DNA of 64,000 nucleotides, taken from the NCBI GenBank assembly GCA_030272155.1, contig CP126200.1, positions 2,232,001 to 2,296,000 of the forward strand, read 5' to 3'. This document shows positions 46,336 through 57,215 of this stretch, one piece after another. Positions within the stretch are counted from its first letter, which is position 1. Each line of letters opens with the position of its first letter. Both the position numbers and the translations under genes were made by a program. A model generated the notes under the pieces. That model worked only from the letters and a program-made list of their open reading frames with translations, had not been told where the DNA came from and searched no databases. This stretch comes from Tetradesmus obliquus. Taxonomy: Eukaryota; Chlorophyta; Chlorophyceae; Sphaeropleales; Scenedesmaceae.

Positions 46336-49300
46336 CTAGCTGTCAGGTGCAGCAGCCATCACCCGCACCCGTGGCTCCCCTTCTTCCAGCTGCCCTATCA
46401 CAGCAGCGCTACCGCAGCCAGCCTCGTGCAGCAGTTGCAGCACAGCAGGCGCAGCATCGGCAGCAACACACACCAGCAGACCGCCCGAGGTCTGCGGGTC
46501 AACCAGCAGGTGCTGCTGCCAGGTTGGCATGGCTGAGTCAAAGTCAACGCTTTGACTGTAGCTTTCCAAGTTGCGGGCCACGGCACCTGTGAGAGCAGCG
46601 GCAGCATGTGTGTTTGGCACAAAACCACAGCGTAGCACGGAACTGTCAAACACAGGCAGATGGTTGTAAACGTGTAACATTTGGCAGGACATTGTGACGT
46701 GTTGAAGGTGTGCACAGATGGCAAATGGGTGCATCACTCGCAGCATTGCAGGAGGCTCGCAGCTGGGAGTCCACACATATATTTTGCACGTAACATACAC
46801 CCTCTATCCCTGCTTGGCAGGTAGTCAAGGTGATCACACCAGGTGCCTTGGCAAAAGGTCAACTCGGGTGAGGACACACAGCAATGTTTGAAGGTGCGCA
46901 ACGTTGCACTTACAGCGTACAAGTTCGTCCTTTTACGTATGAGCTGCCAGTGCCACTCACCAGGGAATGTGTCCTGCTGTGCCATAGCTGGCGCATGCTG
47001 CATGATAGGCACCTGCAAAAGCGCACCAGGCAGCCAAGTGCAGCAGCAGCTGCAGTAAGCTGACAATGGCTGTTCCATGCATGCCAAAGGACCAGCATCA
47101 AGATGCATGCGGACAAAGACAACAGCAGCAGCTGGCACACTTGCATTGGCCGCCGCACTACTGAAACCTCTTGGGAGAGCCGGTTACGTGTGTGGCACCT
47201 GGCAGTGTAAAAGCAGCTGCAGCAGCAGGCCTGCCAGCCAGCAACCCAGCCAGTACATCACCTAAGACTTTTCCCATTACGCGGCAGTCCTTCTTGCCGG
47301 TCAATAGCCGCCCCCATCACGTGACAAGCAACCCCAGCTACAAGCGGCATCAGCCGGCCACGCAAAACAGCACCAAAATACGTGCAAGCACAAAGCGCTG
47401 TGTTTGCGCACCTTTTCAAAGTCCACAACTGCAGCCAGGCCGCTGCCGCGTGCCACCTCCAGCAGGTGCCCCGCCAGGCCAAAGCCCACCCAGCCGCTAC
47501 CACAACAGCACAGCTCCGCATGCCTCGGCCACGCTGCCTGACACATGCTGCTACCAGTATTCAACAGACCACTGCCGTCACAACTGAACAGTGGCTGTCA
47601 CAGCGAAGGTTTTGCACGCACCACCAATCATATGCACACACTCATCCCATCTGCGCACCTTCCCAAAGTCCACAACAGCAGCCAGCCCGCTGCCGCGAGC
47701 CACCTCCAGTAGGTGCCCCGCCAGGCCAAAGCCAGTGACGTCAGTCATGGCATGCACGCCCTCAGCTGCTGACAGCTGCTGCCCGACCTTATTCAGCTGT
47801 GTCATCGTAGCCAGAACCTGCACATGGTATGACGGTTGCACAGTGGATCGAGTGTGTTGATGGATGCTGTCTGTGGCTAGAAGTCAAGAGGGGTGGTTGG
47901 CGACATCATGTAGCAGCAATGCTGAGGGCACAGAAGCGCTCTTGCAGCACTGCCTGCAGTGGGACAGACAACCGCGCTGAGGCCGCAAGACAAAAAGCAA
48001 CACATGCAGCTGCAAAAGCATGAGATCCATATCATGCAGCCGCACCTCTGTGTATCCCTCAGGCGGCAGCAGGCCCTTCTTCAGTGCTGTCGTCACCACC
48101 CCCACCCCCAGCAGCTTGCTCAACAGCCGCACAAGCAGCACTGCATGCTACTCTGGGCCTCATGTAGTGTCGTCTAGCCTCACCTCTGTGTATCCCTCTG
48201 GCAGCAGCAGCTCATTGTTGCATGATGCGCTGAAGTGTGTGAGCGCAGGCGGACACATAACCAGGGTGCTGCTACCCTCTACCCGCTGTCATAACCAGGA
48301 AGCAGTGGCAGCAGCACAGGCTCACCTCTGTGTACCCCTCAGGCGCCAGCAGCCCCTTTTTTAGGGCTGTGGTCATCACGCCTACGCCTAGCGGCTTGCT
48401 CAGCAGCAGCAGGTCGCCGGCTTTTGCTGCGCTGTTGCGCGCCACGCGGGCCGGGTCCACAATGCCAGCCACCACTAGACCAAATATTGGCTCTGGGGAG
48501 TCTATGCTGTGGCCTCCTGCAGTGCGGCCACATGTATGTCAATACAGTGTGTATGTTGTAACAGACACATGTGTTTGTCAGCCTCAGGGATCGAAGCTGG
48601 CATGTATGAGACTGCTGGTCACGTTCTTCACTGCTGGTGCCAAAGAAGCAGCTGCCGGCATAGTGTGGTCGTTGCTATGGCTTGATGGCGCTATTGTTAT
48701 GTAACAATGCATGGCTTGATTGGTGGGTTGATGATGCAGCTGCCAGCCTGGTGCACCTGCCAGCCTCACCAGCCAGGGGGATGCCTGCCTCCTTGCAGAT
48801 GTCCACACCACCATTCAAAATCTCCTGCGACAGCAGCAGCAGCAGCAGTAGCATGTTCAATCAGCAGCTCTACAACATCCAGCATGCATTGTCTGCAACA
48901 GCCGGGGCGGTTGCGTAGCTGCAGCAGCGGCTGCCACTGCAGCCACTGCTACCGCCATCTTTGCCGCCAGCGCTGCTGCCGCTGCAGTAGCTGCTGTTGC
49001 TGCTGCTGCTGCTGCTGTCAGTGCTGCTGCTGCTGCACTCACTGTGATGACCTCTGTTGGCAGCTTGTTGATGGGCATGCCCAGCACAGACAGTGCCAGC
49101 AGCGGCTTCACAGCACAGCACAAGTGCAGGCACAAGTACGCAGTCAAGTAGATTGTGGTTGGGCGCTCTTCAAATGTCGTGTGCATGTTGAACTGTGGCT
49201 TGCACATCAGCGGTGTGACGATCCATCACACTGCCAGCGAATGTTCCACACAACACAATGCAAGCTAAACCGCATGCGCAGAAACATTCACCCCAGCTTC

Positions 49301-50388
49301 AGACAAGTGCTGCTTGATGTTACGCAGGTTACAGCCAGTATCAGGTCAACATCAGGTCAACCTCATGGGACGCCGGCTGATGGATTATAGCTCAAGGTAG
49401 TGCATGAGCACCTTGGATATACAGAATGTCGTGTTGAGCAGGCCGCACCTTCCCACCCATGGCATACACGTCACTGATGGCATTGGCTGCTGCGATCCTG
49501 CCAAAGTCGCGCGCATTGTCGACTGCAGGCACACCCGGGCAGCACCACCAGCAGCAGGGCGGCGGCAGCAGGCGTCAGCTAGCTCATGACTGCTGTTTTG
49601 CGCTCTTCCAAAACCTACTTGCATGCTGCTGCAGGGTCCCATGCTGCTGCTGCTGCTGCCAAAGCAGCTTAGCGTATTGTGTGACAGTAAGCACAGCAAG
49701 GTTGTGTAGTGCACACACAGCTGGTGCATAATGCGCAAGTCAAGCATCTGCATACATGCAGAATATGCTTGTTGCAAATGCAATGCTTTCGCATCAGCTG
49801 TAATCACACTCACCAATTGGCATGAAGAAGTCGGTGGTGAGCACTATGGCCTGCTGCTCGTTGATCTTGTACACTGCCGCGTCATCACATGTGCTGGCTC
49901 CAACCAGCAGGTTTGGGCTCACTGCAGACATATACAGCAATGCAACGGAGCGTTACATGCACTATTACTCGCATTTGCATGGTGCTGTGCAAGCACCATG
50001 CTGGCACTGTCAAGCAGCCTAGCTGACCCGCTGGTCACATGTCGGACATCATGCAGTCATAAGCATGCCTTGTCTGCATGTTATGTGACAGTAGGTATGA
50101 GCCTGCTGCTGCTGCTGCTGCTGCTGCGCCCTGCCAGTTTAAGTAATGCAGTTTAAGTAATGCAGTTTAAGTAATGCAGGTGAACTCTAGCTGGTGAGCA
50201 GCTGCGCTGAGGCATGTATTTACATGTGTATGCATGCCTGCCAATGGCTGGCGCCAAACTGGCTTTGCTCGCTCACATGCGTCCAGGCTCACAGACGTAA
50301 GGATCTCCTGCAGTTTTGCAGGAGCAATCTTACAGCCACAACCTCCTCCATGTGAGAGCTGGGTTAGCCTGAATGTTGAGGGGTCCAT
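46336..50388 (-). CDS. selD: Selenide, water dikinase (selenophosphate synthetase), Cys form
   Basis: Makes selenophosphate from selenide and ATP, the selenium donor for selenocysteyl-tRNA. Nine exons (50388-50277, 49921-49814, 49522-49449, 49105-49043, 48824-48770, 48516-48326, 47817-47659, 47012-46961, 46586-46336) sum to 1065 nt, 354 aa (E. coli 347). The N-terminus [17 protein letters not shown] places catalytic Cys17 and Lys20 at the same positions as in E. coli, so the active site has Cys, not Sec. Further signatures: [101 protein letters not shown] and [10 protein letters not shown]. No targeting peptide, so probably cytosolic. Introns contain copies of exon 6 and 7 edges. The gene is divergent from PAM16. 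Confidence 0.95.
47407..47487. repeat. Copy of SelD exon 7 3' part
   Basis: About 80 bp matching 47655-47734 ([22 protein letters not shown]) about 247 bp downstream in intron 7, with few changes but in a new flank. Confidence 0.9.
48044..48212. repeat. Two copies of SelD exon 6 end
   Basis: 48044-48125 repeats about 80 bp of the exon 6 end ([19 protein letters not shown]) and 48182-48210 repeats the last 30 bp. Spacings from the true end (48326) are about 280 and 142 bp. Confidence 0.88.
50102..50180. repeat. CTG tract and 15-bp triplet repeat in SelD intron 1
   Basis: (CTG)n at about 50102-50126 is followed by three exact copies of the word tttaagtaatgcag at 50137-50179. Confidence 0.85.
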
Positions 50389-50878
50389 GCTGCTGGTGTG
50401 GCTGTGGCTGGTGCTGTCCCAGCTGTTCAGTGGCAGGTGAAGTGACTGTAATCAGGCGAGCAAGGTCGATGTGGTCAAAGGCCGCTGCTGCAGAAAGCTT
50501 GAACGGCTAACGTACAGAACACCGGGTTGCGAGTGCTGCAGAGCACTCGTGCCGATACTGCTCCGACACAGTGACAGAACTGCCTAAACCTGCTGGACGA
50601 ACCCCAGCGTACGTGGAGTGCGTTACGAGTGTGCGAAGCAGGGTGTAAGCCAAGTTCTACGTGCTACAACCATTGTTTTGTAATCGGCACACAGCGACTC
50701 CTGGCGAGCAGCAGCCACTCACTCACCCCTACACAGACATCGTCGATCCGCAGCAATACCAAGCACTGTTATCTCTACTTAGTGAATAATTAGTTTTCAC
50801 AAGAGGAAACTCTCAGCATGACAGCCTGGGCGCAGATGCTGCTAGCGGTCTGAGCCAGAGCACACACTAGAAGCAGCA
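50389..50878. promoter_or_regulatory. Presumed bidirectional promoter, SelD / PAM16
   Basis: 490 bp between divergent start codons. A palindromic segment gcgagtgctgcagagcactcg lies near 50529-50549. No known element was identified. Confidence 0.45.
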
Positions 50879-52187
50879 ATGGTGGGAAAATGGCAGAGTA
50901 CCCTCTCAGGCGCAGCCAAGCAGTTGTTTCATTGCTTACCACCTGTTACTCGTCCTGCAGGCTTCCCGTATAGTAGCACAGCTGCTGGTGGCAGGAGCCA
51001 CCACTGTCTTGCGTGCAGCGTCACAAGCTTGGCATCAGGCACTGCAGAGTGAGTGGCAGATGCAGCAGCAAGCAACACAGGATGTTCAACTTGCTTTATG
51101 GTGACTTTGTGTTGCTTCTTGCCAGTAATGGCGGAAGAGTACACACAGCACAAGACTTTGACAGGTGTCGTGAACATGCTTCTAAGCATGGTGCGTGCTG
51201 CATGCTGCATTGTCTCCACATGCTGCATGCACAACATCAATGCAAGTATGCGTTGGCCTATCTAAAACATTTGCACATGCATGTTTGTAGTCAGCCGCAA
51301 GACCAGCATGCTGCCACACACAGAACAACACTAGTGACTTTCCAACGGCATCGGCAGCAGCAGCAGCAACCGGGTCACCACTCGAGGCACATTGTATTAT
51401 TGCTCCCCAGCAGCTGCTTCCTGACAGCAGCAGTTGTCAGGCTCTGGTGTTAGCAGCTGCTTTGCAAGCCACACCAGCATGCAGTAGCAGCTAGGTATTG
51501 CAGGAAAGGCCAGATTCCAGCTGGCTGGCTGTGTAGCATCATTGTAGCATTGGATGAATGGCCTAATTGCAGCAGTGCTGGCATAGCACCGCTGAATTGC
51601 TGCTGCTGCTGTTGCTGCCCCCTCCGGGCTCTGCTGCTGCTGCTTTTGTCGCTCCTCCATCTCTGCACCTACTCTGCAGATGCACACAAGTCTGGCGTTG
51701 CTCAGGAGGCAGTGAACAAGGCAGTGAAGACCGCCTCAGGCATGTCGGTGCAGGAGGCGCGCATGATACTCAGCGTGGACCCATCCGCGTCATGGGTGGA
51801 TGTAACAAAGGTATGTGCCACATTATTCTTTACAACACAGCTTGTCAGACAAGCAAGGGATGCAGCCGTGTGTCTCTGCTTGGTGCAGCTGCTGTTTACG
51901 TTGGAAGGATGCAGTGCTGAATGAATGAATTGAGATATTGATGTTGTGCTGCCTGCTGTTCCTGCAACATGCAGCGCTACAAGCACATGTTTGAGGTCAA
52001 CCAGAAGTACGGCAGCTTCTACCTGCAGTCCAAGGTATACAGGGCCTGGGAGGCACTTGATCAGGAATACACCCAGGAAGGCAAGAAGACTCCTGAGGAT
52101 GAGGCAGCAGCGCAGCGGCTGATGCACCAGGAGCCAGCAGACGCAAAGCAGGACGGCGAGCAGCAGCAACAGCAGCAGAAGCAGTAG
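50879..52187 (+). CDS. PAM16: Mitochondrial import motor subunit PAM16/TIM16
   Basis: PAM16 (Magmas) is the J-like partner that binds and restrains PAM18 at the TIM23 channel on the matrix side of the inner membrane. Exons 50879-50881, 50961-51048, 51680-51810 and 51975-52187 give 144 aa. The N-terminal hydrophobic segment ASRIVAQLLVAGATTVLRAASQA and the J-like core (SGMSVQEARMILSV, WVDVTKRYKHMFEVN, GSFYLQSKVYRAWEALDQE) match the family, and the HPD motif of true J proteins is absent, as expected. The tail (about 120-144) is acidic and then poly-Gln. Because no ATG lies in frame upstream of 50961, I infer a first exon consisting only of ATG (50879-50881) followed directly by a GTGGGA donor. 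That start is the weakest part of the model; the rest is secure. Confidence 0.88.
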
Positions 52188-52934
52188 CAGTAGCAGCAGG
52201 ATGTGGGGCAGTAGCAAGGACGGGACCAATAGGTGGGGCGGATGGGGGCGGGGGGGGGGGGGGGGGGGTATGCTTGGTAAATCTGGTGTCACTGATTTGT
52301 TACAGGTGTCACTGAAATGTTACAGGTTTCAGGTTTGTCTGCATCAGCAATCACGATCCGAGTGTGCCTTTCAACAACTAACATGATTTACTCAACGTTG
52401 CAGACGTTTGCAGGCGTGCTCGGCAGGCAGATTCCCGTCAATTCAGTGCCGTCGATGGTCTTTGCAGAAACAACGTCTTTTGCATGGTAAAACAACGATT
52501 CCTGCTGAAGCGACGGTTGCAGTAAGACGTTTATATGGCGAGCAGAGCGCTGATGCTGGACGCACGAATGCAAAATGTCATTGGCAGATAAGTCGTCGCG
52601 GAGGTCCGCATTTGACCTTGCATAGCAGGCCAGCCTAGGCTTCACTTCGCTGCAATCGCCGCGTAACAGACAGCAAAAACTCGCCATGGATCCCAGCATC
52701 TTCCTCTTCACGTAACCCGACACCACTACTGCACTCACGGAACTCCCCTCCTGCACGTGCATCAGGTGAGAAGACAAAGCAGAGGCCCATCAATGTTGAC
52801 TGTCAGCCGACCTACTGCATGTCTCAGTTAATACGTTCATTGGTCACTACAGGTGCCGGAGTTGAGCAGGAAGTATAGCACAATGGTTTAAGTGTGGTGA
52901 GGACAGCACCTGCTGCAACATCTGGTATGGATTA
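52188..52934. other. Intergenic, with poly-G run and an unassigned minus-strand frame
   Basis: After PAM16 comes a run of 19 G, then short tandem repeats (tgtcactgatttgttacag-like, about 52287-52330). A minus-strand frame from ATG at 52762 to 52388 (124 codons, no low-complexity repeats) is open but has no recognised domain. It may be part of the unusual island that includes the next gene. Confidence 0.4.
52250..52268. repeat. Poly-G run of 19
   Basis: Uninterrupted G run downstream of the PAM16 stop; length may be imprecise because sequencing of such runs is error-prone. Confidence 0.9.
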
Positions 52935-53972
52935 ATGGCTGCCACCTTCACCTTCACCCTGCTTGCTGGCCTTGCAACTCTGGCACACGAACTAGTGCTG
53001 AACATGGACAGCCTGGTTAACGAAGCAGCTCTTACCTTGATGGCCCAACGCGACCTGAACAGTGTGTGCATCAATGGCTCTAAGACACTGATGGATGGGG
53101 CTGTTGCACATGCTGCCAATGCTGACTGGGGCCACATACCGCCCTGGCCGCAAGCATCCTTCTCAGTCTGTAGCAACCCCGAGGGGCACTTGGACTTCTC
53201 CGAGGTGTTACTGCCTGAGGTACCCAAGGAGCCAGAAGAGCTGCAGTTTGGGACAATGTCGCACTTGCAATTGCTCGCTGAGTGTGGAGGGATCTTGGGG
53301 TACTACAAGGCAACAGACATCCCCGGCTTGATTCAAACCAGACCCGATGGCAACTGGGGCGGTCTGCACCAATTAAACAAGACCGGCTTTACCGAGCTAC
53401 AGGACGTGTTTTGGAGCGGTGAAACAATGGGAGCAGACCCTTGGCATCCAGCGCAAAGATGTCATCCTTACAGCCAGGGCAATGCATCCTACGTTGTTGT
53501 TGTGAATGCCACGGTTGCTAATGCTGCCAGCCGTGTTCTGCAAAGCGGTGTTTCAACAGCATCGCCACTTTTGGAGGGTACTCTGCAACTGTCAGCAAAA
53601 CTCTTTGCTTGTGAATCAACCATGTTTCTGCACCTGCGTCAAACGCCCGCAGTTGCTGCGTGTGTGGCGCAGAAGCGCAAAGACCCCATGTGCCCTATGC
53701 GTTGGCTACTTGCCTTGGGGTGGTACGAGCAGTACACATGCACTCAGCACGTGGTGACAACCGCACTCCCAACCTTCAGTGGCATGTTGGACATCGCAAA
53801 ACATTTACACACTGTTGCCTTTACTGCCGCCTTGCCAGCGCAAACTTATGACGACATGATGGCTGTGTACACTGGCGCCCTGGGCGCTTTGTTTGGTGCC
53901 GTTGCAGCTGTGGCTGCTGCTGTGGTTGCACTAGTGTTAGCATCATGTTGCTGTTGTCCATGCCCATCCTGA
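52935..53972 (+). CDS. Intron-free type I-like membrane glycoprotein, family unknown
   Basis: 345 aa in one open frame, in a genome where most neighbours have many introns. The N-terminus is hydrophobic (MAATFTFTLLAGLATLAHEL), either a signal sequence or a hydrophobic start, and runs into a Leu/Ala heptad-like helix. A Cys-containing ectodomain follows with four N-glycosylation sequons (NGS, NKT, NAS, NAT). Near residues 314-336 is a strong membrane helix, then a short tail with a CCCCPCP cluster that could be palmitoylated. Third positions are less GC-biased and CAG/CTG words are scarce. The ectodomain/TM/short-tail plan resembles viral envelope proteins as well as host surface proteins. I recognise no family, so origin is open. 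The frame looks whole. Confidence 0.55.
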   Translation: MAATFTFTLLAGLATLAHELVLNMDSLVNEAALTLMAQRDLNSVCINGSKTLMDGAVAHAANADWGHIPPWPQASFSVCSNPEGHLDFSEVLLPEVPKEPEELQFGTMSHLQLLAECGGILGYYKATDIPGLIQTRPDGNWGGLHQLNKTGFTELQDVFWSGETMGADPWHPAQRCHPYSQGNASYVVVVNATVANAASRVLQSGVSTASPLLEGTLQLSAKLFACESTMFLHLRQTPAVAACVAQKRKDPMCPMRWLLALGWYEQYTCTQHVVTTALPTFSGMLDIAKHLHTVAFTAALPAQTYDDMMAVYTGALGALFGAVAAVAAAVVALVLASCCCCPCPS

Positions 53973-54749
53973 TGCCACGGGTGCGGGTTTACCTCAAAGA
54001 GGGATTTTGTGGGCCATGATGGGCTGGGCTGTACGTTATTATGTTGAATGGCTGGCATAAACCTTTGGGAGTCACATCCAAAGTCAACCAAACTTGTGCA
54101 GGGGTGTGTCCGCTGGCAAGACCTCAATATCTCAATCTGCCAGAGGCGTATGCTGAAGGTAGCTTGACAATGGTGCTATGTCCGGCTAGTACCCCTGCCC
54201 TGGTCCGACTCTGCAAGTCGGCCAAAGGCGGCATGGACTTGCTACTTTTGACAGCGGATAGTTACATGTGGGTCCAGGCACCGTCTCTGATGGCAAGAGC
54301 CACAACAGGTTGAACACATGGTGTGAGACCAGGAAATAAGAGAGTGAAGACCAAAGAACATCACACTTGTGCAACATGAGGGCAGTCTAGGGTTCTGCCA
54401 GTGACCATGTCATGGCCTAACAACCGAACATCACATCCAGATTACGGATCGTGGTGAACACTTCCTCGAACCATTAAGACCGAGTAGTGACATGTATTAC
54501 ACCGACAGATAATTCGAAACAGGGCGAGCCAGTCACAGCGTGCACTGATGTAGTTGTGTCGTTTGAATACGTATGCATCACTTGTTCTACAAACCAAGCT
54601 CTATACGTGCGGTTAGCATAAGCTCTCCGCTATCTTGAACATCCATCACGCTAGGCCTTGACATGCACAACCAGCAGCTGCAGCAGAAGCTGCTGCTGCA
54701 GCAGCAGTAGCAGCAGGCAGTAGCAGCAGCAGCTGCCAGCAACCCTCTG
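53973..54749. other. Flank of the intron-free ORF, unassigned small frame
   Basis: An open frame of 90 codons (54041-54313, +) reads protein-like with four Cys and no repeats, but has no recognised domain and could be chance. The region lacks the CAG/CTG words typical of the window until about 54.66 kb. Confidence 0.35.
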
Positions 54750-56020
54750 ATGAGCACACAACACCAAGCCCCGTTCAGCCATGCAGCAGAACCAACTGCT
54801 GCAGCAGCAGACGAAGCTGCACCGCGCATCTCCCGCTCAGCAGCAGCGCCCTGGTCTATGCCCCTCAAGTTCCTGCCCCTCCCGAAGGGCTTCAGCTGCC
54901 CTGGCAGCAGCAGCAGCCGCATCGACATGCGCAGCAAGAGCCATGCGCAGCTGCTGGCGCTTGCTGCTCGCCACAACAGCAGGCAGGGCATCAAGGAGGA
55001 CCCTTTTGAGGTGGGCGCCTCCTCTTCTAGCTTTGATGTGTTTGCTCACGGTGCCTGGTGTCTTTGAACAAGAGTTGCAGTGCAATGAGTTTGGATAATG
55101 ATCCAAGTAGATGGTCGTGTAGATTGTGCCGGCTGCTGCTGCTGCCGCTGCTGCTGCAGGCCACCCTGAAAGGCATCCCCGAGCGTGCCAAGCTGCGGCC
55201 CAGCAGCAAGCTAGCCACCACCCACTGCTGCTAGCTACCACTGGCTACCACCCACTGCTGCTGCTGCTGCTACTGCTACTCTTGCTGCTGTTGCCGTAGG
55301 CCACCCTGAAAGGCATTCCTGAGCGTGCCAAGCTGCGGCCCAGCAGCCAGCTGGCCACCACCCACACTCTGGGCAGCGTGCCTGTTGACAGCCCATACGC
55401 CAAAGCCTGGCGCAGCATAAAGCGCAAGGCGGTGCGGCCGGCAGGGAAAGGCAAGGCGGCTGAGGATGCTGCAGCAAAGGTAAGAGAACCGTCAACAGGG
55501 GGGCAGGGCATGTGGGCAGAGGGTGAGGGTGAAGGTGCTGCGCTTGGGTTCTCCTTCAGGAACTCCTACTGTTGATATAATTACAACTGACAGTTTTTCT
55601 GCTCACTGCTGCTTTCGTTTGGTCTGCAGCGTGCTGAGGCAGCAGCCACAGCAGCGAGGCTGGCCAAACTGCAAGGCAAGCCTTCACAGGAAGGTGGCAG
55701 GGCCCCGCTGAGGCAGCAGCAGCTGCAGCAGCTGGTGGTGCCACCAGAGCAGGTGGGTCCTGCAAGGTCCTGGTGAGGTGCTTCTGACAGCGACGGCTTT
55801 GGCGTGTATGCTGCGATGCAGAGCACCAACAGTATGGATCCAGAAGTGTTGCCAAACAATCAACCTGCTGCTTGAGCAGCTAAAGGATGTTTGACGTCAC
55901 GAAGCACAGGTGCTGTGGCAGTTTCTGTCGCGTACCGTAAGCAGCAGCGCATGTATGTCTCCCAATCAAACACATACAGCCTTTCAGGCCTTCAGCTGCA
56001 CTGCGCTTGCTGACACAGCT

Positions 56021-56060
<40 letters not shown>

Positions 56061-57179
56061 AGATGCGCTGGCGCTGCAAGTTGGAAGCCTTCCTGGGCCG
56101 GCCGCTGCTGCTGCCGCAGCTGGGCCCAGAAGCTCCAGTGCTGGACCTCAACAGGCTCTTCATTGAGGTGTGTTGTATCATGTTATCTGCCAATGCGCTC
56201 AAACATGTTGCCAAAACATCGGGAGCGCATCAGCAGTGGCCCCCTTGAATGTTTCTGCAGGAGGGTGTGAAGTTACGCACCGAAAGCAGGATCGCTTGCT
56301 CCCCTGGCGGGCATCAGCTGTGTATGTTCACCCCACGCACATGCTGTTGTGTGGCGATGCTGACACACGTGCAACACATTGTGCTGTACAGTGCGGTGGC
56401 AATACCATGCACACTCGATAAGCAATCACCGGCATCCCGTAACCTTGCTGCGTTGCTGTGCAATAAAACCAGGTGATGAGTCAGGGAGGCTTCAGAGTGG
56501 TATCACAGTCGGCAGGCTGGCAAAACCTAGCACTAAACCTGCAGCGTGACTCAGCACTAGCAGCTGAGCTGGCAGCAGTGTACAGCTGCTACCTTCTGCC
56601 ACTGGAGCAGGACCTTCCCTGGGGTTTCAGGCCAGCCAGAAACCTAGATCATCTAGAGACGCGCACACAGCAGCGCGCTAGCATGGGTCCGAGGTTGGCC
56701 AGTTATGACGCTGTTGCATTCGCATGGCAGCGGGCACTGGCAACAGTAGACACTGCGGAGCCATGGGCAGGGCAGCCGGCGGCAGCAGCAGCAGTGCAAC
56801 AGCAGCAGCAGGTTGAGCAGCAGCAGCAAGGCACACAGCCTGGCACCCCGTCAGTGGCAGGTGATGCAGCAGATAGTCAGCAGCAGCAGCAGCAAGGCAT
56901 GCACTGCTCTCAGCTGGTGCAAGCCGCACTGCTGCTGCTGCGAGAGGCAGCAGTACAGCCTGGCAGCGTAGTACAGCAGCTGCAGCAGCACTTCATAGCC
57001 CCAGGGCTGCATGCTGCTTCCCGGGAGGCATGCATTGGCCAGTTCAAAAGGGGCTATGCCAGCCGCCGCAAAGCGAAGAGTGCAGCAGCTGCTGCAGCAG
57101 ATGAAAGCGAGTGGTGGGCTGAAGATGAACAGACGGCGATGCAGCTGTTCAGCAAAGATCAAGCCGCACTTGAGGCTGC

Positions 57180-57215
<36 letters not shown>

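Noticed and set aside
52388-52762. 124-codon minus-strand frame as a gene
   Set aside because: Open and non-repetitive, but no domain, targeting signal or splice context; kept only as a note.
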